Positions 16,601 through 21,559 of a stretch of DNA of 21,660 bases are shown piece by piece; position 1 is the first letter of the stretch; every line of letters starts with the position of its first letter. Source of the DNA: Spirochaetaceae bacterium (lineage in GTDB: Bacteria; Spirochaetota; Spirochaetia; Treponematales; Breznakiellaceae). The stretch is from contig JAISDG010000046.1 in the NCBI GenBank assembly GCA_031265015.1, positions 1-21,660 of the forward strand, read 5' to 3'. The notes below the pieces were generated by a model. That model did not search any database and was not told where the DNA came from. It saw only the letters and a list, made by a program, of their open reading frames with translations. Made by a program: the position numbers and the translations under genes.

Positions 16601-16908
16601 AAATCCAGTTTGAACGCCTCGTCGATCATCTCCTGGGATACGTACTCAAGCCCCGAATCAACGGCGGTTCCGGTTACCGGCGCCGGATCACCCCCGTTTC
16701 CTGTGGACGCGGCGGCCGTACAGCCCGCCAGACACAAAGCAAGCGCCAAAGCGCCCGCCAGGATGCCGCACAAGCGACCGGGAACGCCGGCCCGCAAAGG
16801 GCCGCCTCCGCGCGGGGAAAAGGCAGGAACTAAACCGCGAAGAAGGGTTCCCCCGGGACGTACTGCTTCCTTTTTTACGGTGTTTTCGGTTACCCATCCT
16901 TCGTGCAT
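10642..16908 (-). CDS. Bacterial alpha-2-macroglobulin lipoprotein with thioester (type I)
   Basis: This giant 2088-residue protein is a bacterial alpha-2-macroglobulin, a periplasmic protease trap. A lipobox LAGC places the acylated cysteine at residue 63. Then come a low-complexity region, a bacterial Ig-like (Big_5) domain near 205-300, many macroglobulin beta domains including the MG2-like FTDRGLYKPGE (near 764), and an A2M domain around 1370 (FKLPDNLTTYRITVFG). The thioester YGCLEQ (Cys1591 to Gln1594) and the closing QAECMYEGEIFGRG complete it. ATG 16908 has an ideal AAGGAG, but leaves a 45-residue stretch before the hydrophobic core. TTG 16797 (with GGAGG) would give a normal signal peptide. 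At 2088 residues it is about 430 longer than E. coli YfhM. It lies in an operon with a HAD enzyme upstream and pbpC downstream. Confidence 0.95.
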   Translation of the reverse strand: MHEGWVTENTVKKEAVRPGGTLLRGLVPAFSPRGGGPLRAGVPGRLCGILAGALALALCLAGCTAAASTGNGGDPAPVTGTAVDSGLEYVSQEMIDEAFKLDFTPLAPERESLPDLLPADAGSDPDKQIFRIPGALGNSGGQAAGGGLRELADYKTEYINPEKEAARIAAIQEAQLRSARTAAVDAPDNASLSPLTVADWGPRGFFPSTVQRPSIYVVFSEPMVALAALGSRSAVSDMVTITPPLAGSFRWYGTSYLSFEAEEPCQAQQTYRITVNPRARSIYGKTISGETDFSFYTESLKISRIVPGEDFQKKNNIRYYGESEIPPEAAREISLYFNYPVTVRDLEGFLSVRTKGGEKTFTLTQAEPAKIILRINGGVEFDSYVNVVLKQGAKSANSTLGTSADSLQSFNTPGPFRVLRSERIPANGSYRNLVNVYFSARLKEAGAAGKVRTEPAMKLGADNIEISGTMLRVANLPVNYGDVFTLIVDPGIEDVYGRKTDAPYTVEIKVPDEPPPNGQVTFLNWERNSQKMLESRFDPRYLFEYRNVTDKSWYTLSSKANPFSVITSNTRRFTLNTETNRRWFADMDLKPYLKNGKHGFVFFDAGLELLTARYDSSKESFTTGVSSRISSLTLQVTDLGITVRTGFNKTAVLVTSLSTGKPVENARVRLISPKDIALNEDISQARSFAEGRTGPDGLALISLGSGVYAEETKDSRGYRESVYVHAEKDGDQAVFQPRDHNTWSFNVRNRPPQAAEQIEPVTFLFTDRGLYKPGEILTFRGVDRSLALGSYLIYRGKYTVVLETDSYRNSQTIALVEGETSEAGGFYGSITLPDDLTPQGYRLSYRRVKQAGGSDIESDASAETPVTVAFFERLKFEASITGPEETLYAGDVVNMTLKASYLSGGSLSGASYEESWYRSPAWFTPPSAEAKNYRFGPRDPWEGSRSLSSGSGTLGAGGVASLSQRSTESPVTGAAYYYSVDAWVTDLSNQMIAASRQAVVHPARFYLGVAAPSTRGFPKTGQELSFNFAAFRPSGEKAGPLDWDGRDGAGSGKMTVEFFRDEWHLVQQEGVAGYVYDRYVKETVNEGTQTLQLKNSGSFKFTPPTPGYYTVRVSAQDSGGRKALTEYGFYVTGGGGSGYWDMNLSNEIRLTPDGDMYNPGDTAQILLQSALPGGYYLVTVEREGIYSEELKYLDEGTTVLEIPIARNYVPAVYVSVASYSVRKGPPTHEYGSPDLDKPKGYYGVTALKVNPRVKAFTVAIEDAGNRIYRPGETVTLTLKAERNGQPLSGAELTLMAVDRGVLDLINYHVPDPVDYFYGSGRFPLAVMGGDSRSMLMDPVTYSIKNLQGGDSEDKLEERRDFNPTAVFEPMLKTGADGRVKTSFKLPDNLTTYRITVFGVRGDLFALKESEIAARNRINIKEALPRRLRERDTAEAGVLITNMDTAAHKVTVSLAVSPGSGTTAAGMIKPPGTALVDGPAERSVTLKAGENGVVYFDLAAVKEGYINCNFTIRSDILNERMVNELYIERPYVFETVTTLGTVADGASSAREALVIPGWADNGAGSLAVSLDATRLGLLDSAVSYLFHYPYGCLEQRSSAVLPLVIFGEYIDAFNLRSEVADPKKAAENEIKTWAQYQKSDGGFPYWPDGSSSNFYVSLRIAHIIALARQKNYALPPSINAEKLVSYLDGEFRKSFNWPVGNWNYSYRSYLQSYMLYVFSMLKQTVEPARLAEISARQDVDAGSLAFAGMTYRNLNRGNDAAAMGEKIRQLLRATTRGVDLTDPRENNSRFYHSYYGGKVEQLALVLEFFVQQYPGDQINGRILYSLLDLKRAGGFWDSTAATIRVLSAVDALIRTDKLDQVNVSGTISLEGNELFKDSYRGLGAKPSGKSFDFKGTPLAAMGRDTALPLDINRSGQGALYYTASLRYAIPAEIQSFRDEGLGVFVTLTDADTGKEVSGAALQSGKTYRARVTLSSGRDRTYVALRVPLPSGAEILDTTFVTTARYSEPEETGDYDYDRGYWNPRQPSNMTIMDNEIRYFWDSFDKGEVTTSFLFRASRRGVYPTPPPQAECMYEGEIFGRGRGLLYTIE

Positions 16909-16933
16909 TTTTTGCTCCTTCTATACCCGCGTT

Positions 16934-17734
16934 TTACAGGGAAACCGGCGGTTCCGGTATTTCAAACACCCCTTCCAGAATATGCCGGGGCTGATAGGGA
17001 AAGCGGTGAATTTCTTCCAGCCCGGTAACTCCCGACAGGACCAGCACCGTTTCTATTTCCGATTCTACTCCGGCCTGAATATCCGTGTCCATGCGATCCC
17101 CTATTATCGCGGAGTCTTCCCGGTGGGCGTTAAGCCGCCGTAAGCCGTGGCGCATCATCAGCGGATTGGGCTTTCCCACAAAGTAGGCTTTTTTCCCCGT
17201 CGCCAGCTCAATGGGGGCAACCAGGGCTCCGCAGGCGGGAACAATAACGCCCCCCTCGATGGGACCGCTCAGGTCCGGGTTGGTACCGATAAGCCTGGCC
17301 CCCGCTTCCACCAGTTTAACCGCCCGTTCCAGCGCTTCCAGGCTGTAGCCCCGGCCTTCGCCCACCACCACGTAATCGGGATTCACGTTGTTCATGGTAA
17401 AGCCCTGGTCGTAGAGGGCCTGGATCAGGCCCGGCTCACCGATCACAAACACCGAACCGCCGGGATGCTGGGTGGCAAGAAAACTGGCCGTGGCCAGGGC
17501 GCTGGTGTAAAAATGCTCCGGGTCCACCTGAATCCCCAGGCGGGAAAGTTTCTGGGAAAGTTCCAGGGGAGACCGCTCGCTGGAATTGGTCAGGAACAGA
17601 AAAGCCTTGTGGTTCCGTTCCATCCATTCCACAAATTCCAGGGCCCCCTTCAGGAGCTGGTTACCGTGGTAGATAACCCCGTCCATATCGATAATAAACG
17701 CCCCTTTGGACCTGATCTGCGCCACATCTTTCAT
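16934..17734 (-). CDS. HAD-superfamily hydrolase, subclass IIA (NagD/phosphoglycolate phosphatase-like)
   Basis: A 266-residue cytoplasmic phosphatase of the HAD-IIA type. Motif I is DMDGV, with the nucleophile Asp16 and acid Asp18. Motif II is LTNSS (residues 48-52), the motif III lysine is in VGKPNP, and motif IV is GDRMDTD. The C2-type cap lies between motifs II and III, as in NagD, 4-nitrophenylphosphatase and phosphoglycolate phosphatase. The substrate cannot be told from the sequence; sugar phosphates, nucleotides and 2-phosphoglycolate are typical. It is the first gene of the HAD-macroglobulin-pbpC operon, with 25 bases to the next start. There is no clear Shine-Dalgarno site, and the -10 box ends only seven bases before the ATG, so the mRNA may be leaderless. 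Confidence 0.93.
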   Translation of the reverse strand: MKDVAQIRSKGAFIIDMDGVIYHGNQLLKGALEFVEWMERNHKAFLFLTNSSERSPLELSQKLSRLGIQVDPEHFYTSALATASFLATQHPGGSVFVIGEPGLIQALYDQGFTMNNVNPDYVVVGEGRGYSLEALERAVKLVEAGARLIGTNPDLSGPIEGGVIVPACGALVAPIELATGKKAYFVGKPNPLMMRHGLRRLNAHREDSAIIGDRMDTDIQAGVESEIETVLVLSGVTGLEEIHRFPYQPRHILEGVFEIPEPPVSL

Positions 17735-17741
17735 GGGGTTA

Positions 17742-17771
17742 AGTATAACTTCCCCGGGGGGATACTTGCAA
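17742..17771 (-). promoter_or_regulatory. Promoter of the HAD-macroglobulin-pbpC operon
   Basis: The minus strand shows -35 TTGCAA (17766-17771) and -10 TATACT (17742-17747) with an 18-base spacer. The predicted start is at or next to the A of the HAD ATG at 17734. It lies in the 113-base gap behind tatC, so the operon can be expressed apart from tatBAC. Confidence 0.6.
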
Positions 17772-17805
17772 GATTACGGATTGCGCGCCGAACCGGTCGT
17801 CCGGT

Positions 17806-17844
17806 AAAAAAGACAAAGACAAAGAACGCCGGATGTATACCCGG
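17806..17844 (-). terminator. Possible terminator after tatC
   Basis: On the minus strand a short CCGG/CCGG stem (17841-17844 with 17829-17832) is followed by a T-rich tract of about 20 bases with the pattern TTTGTC repeated. The stem is weak, so termination is plausible but unproven. Confidence 0.3.
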
Positions 17845-17847
17845 GGA

Positions 17848-18654
17848 TTAGGCGGTTTTCCGCTTTTTGTATACGATCCGGGACACGACAATCCCCGCCT
17901 CGAACAGCGCCAGCAGGGGCAGGGCAAGCAGAATCTGGGATACCACATCGGGGGGCGTCAGGATTGCCGCGGCGATAAAAATCAGCAGGATCATATAACG
18001 GCGGATTTTGGAAAACAGGACAGGACCGGCGATGCCGAGGGCGGCAAGGATACCCATAACCACGGGGAGTTCAAAAATCAGCCCGAAGGGCAGAATAAAA
18101 CTGAACAGAAAGCCCACGTATTTTTCTATAGAGATAAAGGGGGAAGCGATGCCTTCGGCGGTGACCAGAAAAAAATTCACCGCCAGCTGGAACACGATCA
18201 GGTAGGCAAAAACCGCCCCGGCAAAGAACAGTGCAAGGGTTACCAGAAAGAGAATCACGGCGGTTCGGCTTTCACGGGGATACAGGGCAGGTTTAAGAAA
18301 GGACCACAGCTGGGCGATGATAACCGGGGACGCGGCAATCACCGCCGCGATAAAGGACGCTTTCATTTGGATGGCGATTGGCTCATAGAGGGTAATGTAG
18401 ACTAACGCGATGCCCCGTTCTTTCAGGGGAATTTCCAGGAATTCTATCAGCTGCCGGGAAAAGCCGAAAAAGATCACCAGGAACGCGGCCCCCGCCGCGG
18501 CAAGGCTTAGGGCAAGACAGCGCCGCAGGGCCTTCAGGTGGGAATAGACGCTGCCCTTGGGCAGATCCGCCGGCCTTTGATCCGGGCCGCCCTTCGGCGC
18601 GCCTTCCGGCGGTTCCGCAAAAACCGGAATCCCGGTTTCGTCACCGGGCCTCAT
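17848..18654 (-). CDS. tatC: Twin-arginine translocase subunit TatC
   Basis: TatC is the six-span membrane receptor that recognises twin-arginine signal peptides and starts export of folded proteins. The 268-residue product has six hydrophobic segments and the family landmarks: FLKPALYPRE before helix 3, FELPVVMG, and LTPPDVVSQ ahead of the last two helices. A 35-residue hydrophilic Pro/Gly-rich tail precedes helix 1. The glutamate in E. coli HLIELRKRL (Glu15), which helps bind the Arg pair, is Ala42 here (HLKALRRCL), while the second one (PALYxxE) is kept as Glu128. It is the last gene of tatB-tatA-tatC, with a 30-base gap after tatA. ATG 18654 lacks an obvious ribosome-binding site. Confidence 0.96.
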   Translation of the reverse strand: MRPGDETGIPVFAEPPEGAPKGGPDQRPADLPKGSVYSHLKALRRCLALSLAAAGAAFLVIFFGFSRQLIEFLEIPLKERGIALVYITLYEPIAIQMKASFIAAVIAASPVIIAQLWSFLKPALYPRESRTAVILFLVTLALFFAGAVFAYLIVFQLAVNFFLVTAEGIASPFISIEKYVGFLFSFILPFGLIFELPVVMGILAALGIAGPVLFSKIRRYMILLIFIAAAILTPPDVVSQILLALPLLALFEAGIVVSRIVYKKRKTA

Positions 18655-18684
18655 CGCGGGGCGTACAGCGCATATCCGCCGCCA

Positions 18685-18867
18685 TCAGCCCGCGGAATCG
18701 TCATCGGGCTTTTTGCCGGTTTCGGCCCTGCCGTCTTTTAATTCGTCCCGAAATTCCCGGATGCTTTTTCCCAGGGCCTTTCCCAGACCCGAAAGCTTTG
18801 AGGCTCCCCCAAAAAGCGCAAAGGCAACGATTACAATAACAATGATTTCGCCTATACCCAGTCTCAT
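18685..18867 (-). CDS. tatA: Twin-arginine translocase subunit TatA
   Basis: A 60-residue TatA. It has a short N-terminus (MRLGIGE), one transmembrane helix (residues 7-20), the FGG hinge, then the amphipathic helix with KLSGLGKALGKSIREFRDE and an acidic tail. TatA polymerises to form the passage for folded substrates. GGAG lies six bases before ATG 18867. The start overlaps the tatB stop by four bases (ATGA), so translation is coupled. The family's usual FGPKKLPELG is FGGASKLSGLG here. Confidence 0.93.
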   Translation of the reverse strand: MRLGIGEIIVIVIVAFALFGGASKLSGLGKALGKSIREFRDELKDGRAETGKKPDDDSAG

Positions 18868-19130
18868 AACTTCTCCTTTAACCCGTCTTCCAGGTTCCGC
18901 GCCGCCCTGCCCGCTTCCCGAAGATCCTCAACCAGGGAACCCCCGGGCCCGCCGGTTTTATCCGGCGATTCGGCATCCTCCACCGCGTCGGAAAGATCCC
19001 GCAGCGCTTTTCGGGCATGCCTGATAAAGCGGCCAAGCATACGGGCAAGCCCGGGAAGACGGCCGGGCCCAACCACGATAAAAGCGGCAAGAAGAATCAG
19101 GACAAGCTCTCCCATACTGATGCCGAACAT
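18864..19130 (-). CDS. tatB: Twin-arginine translocase subunit TatB
   Basis: An 88-residue TatA/TatB-family protein. It has MFGISMGEL, one transmembrane helix, then VGPGRLP and a long amphipathic helix. The GP-RLP hinge, the early glutamate (Glu8) and the longer charged C-terminus favour TatB over TatA, by comparison with E. coli TatB (MFDIGFSELLLV, GPQRLP). TatB bridges TatC and the signal peptide in the receptor complex. ATG 19130 is chosen because the protein then starts as TatB proteins do; the frame extends upstream but reads through the divergent promoter region and the neighbouring gene. It is first in tatB-tatA-tatC and diverges from the DUF362 gene, with 109 bases between. Confidence 0.88.
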   Translation of the reverse strand: MFGISMGELVLILLAAFIVVGPGRLPGLARMLGRFIRHARKALRDLSDAVEDAESPDKTGGPGGSLVEDLREAGRAARNLEDGLKEKL

Positions 19131-19137
19131 GATTCCC

Positions 19138-19148
19138 AGTATAGTATA
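19138..19148 (-). promoter_or_regulatory. Possible -10 element(s) of the tat operon
   Basis: The minus strand has two overlapping TATACT hexamers (19138-19143 and 19143-19148). The nearer one ends seven bases before tatB ATG. No convincing -35 is seen at 17-18 bases, so this is tentative. For the divergent plus-strand gene I see a TTGACG at 19149-19154 but no good -10. Confidence 0.3.
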
Positions 19149-19239
19149 TTGACGCAGCAAGGAAAAGTCTTGTACGGTTGAACAAACAATTTGCACTGTT
19201 TGGGACTTTTTTCCAGCCAGCGAAGTTTGGGGAGGATAT

Positions 19240-20235
19240 ATGAAAACTACCGACATGACCCGCCGGGAATTTATCAAAAAAGCCGCCGCCGGGGCGGCGG
19301 CGCTGTCGCTTTTGGGGAACAAAGCTTTTGAGGACGATGTCCGGAAAGCGGACACCGGCATCCGGCAGACCCAGGCGGCGGGGGCAAGCAAGGTATACTT
19401 TAGCCCCGGCATAAGCGCCCAGGGGCTTCTGGCGGCCTACAAAGCCCTGGGAATAAGCGTGACAGGCAAAGCAGCGGTGAAGCTCCACATGGGGGAACGG
19501 GGGAATACCAATTACCTGAATCCGGCGCTGCTTCGAAGCCTGGTTGCCGAAACCGGGGGAACCTTTACGGACAGCAATACCTACTACGGCGGCGCCCGGT
19601 CTACTACCGCGGGACATCTGGAGGTAGCCAGGGAACACGGGTTTACCTACGCCCCGGTGGACATCCTTGACGCCGACGGGGACATAAGCCTTCCGGTCCG
19701 GGGCGGCAGGCAGCTTAAAGAAGCGATTGTGGGCGCCCATATCAGAAACTATGACTGGATTATTTCGGTGGCCCATTTTAAGGGACACAGCATGGCGGGA
19801 TTCGGCGGGACCTTTAAAAATATGGCGGTGGGCATCGCGTCGCCCCGGGGGAAAAGGGCAATCCATTCCAGCGGTTCCGGCGGCGGATTCTCATCTTCCG
19901 GGGAACCGTTCTTTGAAAAAATCGTTGAATACAACCGGGCGGTTATGGACTCGAAAAACGGCAGGATCCTCTTTATCAACGTACTGAACAACCTTTCGGT
20001 CAGCTGCGACTGCGATGCCCGGGCCCCCAAGGCAGCCATGGCGGATATCGGCATCCTCTCTTCCACCGATCCGGTTGCCCTGGAACGGGCCAGCCTGGAC
20101 CAGATCTACGCCCGGCCGGAGGGCGAACGAAAAGATCTGGTAAACCGTATCGAAAGCCGGGGCGGGGCCTACCAGATTGTGTATGCCGAGCAGATAGGCC
20201 TGGGCAGCCAGCGCTATGAGCTGGTTCGGATATAG
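19240..20235 (+). CDS. DUF362 domain protein with Tat signal peptide
   Basis: The 331-residue product begins with a textbook twin-arginine signal: TRREFIKKA (Arg8-Arg9) followed by a modest hydrophobic stretch of Ala, Leu and Gly. The mature part matches the DUF362 family. It has a central VAHFKGHSMAGFGGTFKNM motif (near residues 177-195) and a later SCDCDARAPKAAMADIGIL block with two close cysteines, then STDPVALERASL. The family is widespread in anaerobes. Some members bind iron-sulfur clusters, but the biochemical role is unknown; Tat export would fit a protein that binds a cofactor in the cytoplasm. GGGGAGG lies five bases before ATG 19240. It is transcribed away from tatBAC, with 109 bases between, so it is a likely substrate of that exporter. 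Confidence 0.9.
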   Translation: MKTTDMTRREFIKKAAAGAAALSLLGNKAFEDDVRKADTGIRQTQAAGASKVYFSPGISAQGLLAAYKALGISVTGKAAVKLHMGERGNTNYLNPALLRSLVAETGGTFTDSNTYYGGARSTTAGHLEVAREHGFTYAPVDILDADGDISLPVRGGRQLKEAIVGAHIRNYDWIISVAHFKGHSMAGFGGTFKNMAVGIASPRGKRAIHSSGSGGGFSSSGEPFFEKIVEYNRAVMDSKNGRILFINVLNNLSVSCDCDARAPKAAMADIGILSSTDPVALERASLDQIYARPEGERKDLVNRIESRGGAYQIVYAEQIGLGSQRYELVRI

Positions 20236-20262
20236 GAAGCGTCACTTTAAGGGATGTTTGTT

Positions 20263-21477
20263 ATGGATAAACGCAGGGCGTTTTGTGCTGCGCGGGCGGC
20301 GCTACTGGCGGCTTTTGCCCTCTGCGCCGGAGGCCGGGCTCTGGCCCAGGGGGCCCAGAGGGGCCCGGAAAAGCCGCCGATCCTCTATGCGGCAGGGGCC
20401 GAGGATAACAGCGCCGGCACTGCTGTCGCCATGGTGTGGGAGATCGGCGGTTCTACGGTAACGCCCATTCCCCTGACCGACGGGACGCAAAGCGCGGAAG
20501 TACTGGGCATTGCCGAAAGCGGAGGCAGTCTCTACGCGGCGGGACGTACGTATAACGGCGCTGTTAATGCCGCCACGGTGTGGAAGATCGACGGTTCCAG
20601 GGTAACGCCCCTGGCCCTGACCGATGGGACACAGAACGCGCAGGCAGAGGGTATTGTCGAAAGCGGGGGCAGTCTCTACGCGGCGGGGTTTGAGGTGACC
20701 GGCGACAGGCATACCGCCAGGGTGTGGAAGATTGACGGTTCCACGGTAACGCCCATCCCCCTGACCGGCGGGACCCAGCCCAGAGGATGGGTAAAAGGCA
20801 TTGCCGAAAGCGGGGGCAGCATCTACGCCGCGGGGTTTGAGGAAAACAGCGGCGGCACTGCTGTCGCCATGGTGTGGAAGATCGACGGTTCCGCGGTAAC
20901 GCCCATCCCCCTGACCGGCGGGACGCGGGACGCATATGTCCTGGGCATTACCGCCGGCGGGGACAGTATCTACGTGATGGCGTCTGAGGCGGCCGGCGAT
21001 GAGTATGCCGCCAGGGTGTGGAAGATCGACGGCTCCGCGGCAGCGCCCATCGCCCTGACCGGCGAGACGCGGGGCACAACGGTGTGGGGTATTGCCGAAA
21101 GCGGGGGCGCCATCTACGCCGCGGGGTCTGAGTTCAACGGTGACTATACTGTTGTCGCCATGGTGTGGAGGATCAGCGGCTCCAGGGTAACGCCTATCCC
21201 CCTGATCGATGGGATGGGGAACTCCGCGGAGGCAGCGGGCATTGCCGAAAGCGGGGGCTCTCTACGCGGCGGGGCGGTGGAACAGGGGCGGCAAGTCCGC
21301 CGCCACGGTGTGGAAGATCAGCGGCTCCACGGTAACGCCCCTGGCCCTGACCGATGGGATACGGGACAGCGCCGCCAACGCCGTCATCGTGTCATGGTAA
21401 AACCTAAAGGTTTTACCTTGGTAAGGTCTAAAGGCCTTACCTTGGACGCGGCTGCGCCCGTATTTGGCGCTGTTTAG
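20263..21477 (+). CDS. Exported repeat protein, probable seven-bladed beta-propeller, frameshifted in repeat 7
   Basis: The product starts with a signal peptide (MDKRRAF, an alanine/leucine core, probable cut after RALA). Six in-frame repeats of 48-50 residues follow. Each has the pattern (L/I)YAAG, a variable loop, VWKIDGS, VTPIPLT and GIAESGGS. A seventh repeat is encoded from about 21260 in the +1 frame, ending at TAA 21398-21400. A 2-nt loss near 21258 (GGGGGCTCTC where other repeats read GGGGGCAGTCTC) throws the reading off. The actual frame runs on as junk to 21477. ATG 20263 is preferred over 20254 because AAGGG (20249-20253) is well spaced only for the former. Seven repeats of this size suggest a closed beta-propeller. 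Ligand and role are unknown. It lies 27 bases after the DUF362 gene. Confidence 0.8.
   Translation: MDKRRAFCAARAALLAAFALCAGGRALAQGAQRGPEKPPILYAAGAEDNSAGTAVAMVWEIGGSTVTPIPLTDGTQSAEVLGIAESGGSLYAAGRTYNGAVNAATVWKIDGSRVTPLALTDGTQNAQAEGIVESGGSLYAAGFEVTGDRHTARVWKIDGSTVTPIPLTGGTQPRGWVKGIAESGGSIYAAGFEENSGGTAVAMVWKIDGSAVTPIPLTGGTRDAYVLGITAGGDSIYVMASEAAGDEYAARVWKIDGSAAAPIALTGETRGTTVWGIAESGGAIYAAGSEFNGDYTVVAMVWRISGSRVTPIPLIDGMGNSAEAAGIAESGGSLRGGAVEQGRQVRRHGVEDQRLHGNAPGPDRWDTGQRRQRRHRVMVKPKGFTLVRSKGLTLDAAAPVFGAV
20383..21397 (+). repeat. Seven intragenic ~144-150 bp coding repeats
   Basis: Repeats begin at about 20383, 20530, 20674, 20821, 20968, 21112 and 21260. They fall into related sets. Repeats 1, 4 and 6 share AVAMVW or VAMVW, repeats 3 and 5 share ARVWKIDGS, and repeats 2 and 7 share AATVWKI with VTPLALTDG. 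This pattern points to internal duplication and exchange between non-adjacent repeats. Confidence 0.9.
21396..21443. repeat. Two tandem 24-bp palindromes with compensatory changes
   Basis: Unit 1 (21396-21419) has arms GGTAAAACCT and AGGTTTTACC; unit 2 (21420-21443) has arms GGTAAGGTCT and AGGCCTTACC. Both share the central CTAAAG and end in TT. The units differ at five positions. Four of these change two A-T pairs to G-C pairs and the fifth makes a G-T pair, so the stem is kept in both. The TAA stop of the ancestral propeller frame lies inside unit 1. No T-run follows. Confidence 0.85.
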
Positions 21478-21559
21478 TAACATTTTCTAACAAATACTGC
21501 CATTCGCCGCAACTTTTGGGCCAGGCGTTACACCGCGAGACCCAGACTTTATAAGGGAA

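Noticed and set aside
18864..19412. Longer TatB reading (182 residues)
   Set aside because: The extra 94 residues run antisense through the start and signal peptide of the DUF362 gene and do not resemble TatB; the family start is at 19130.
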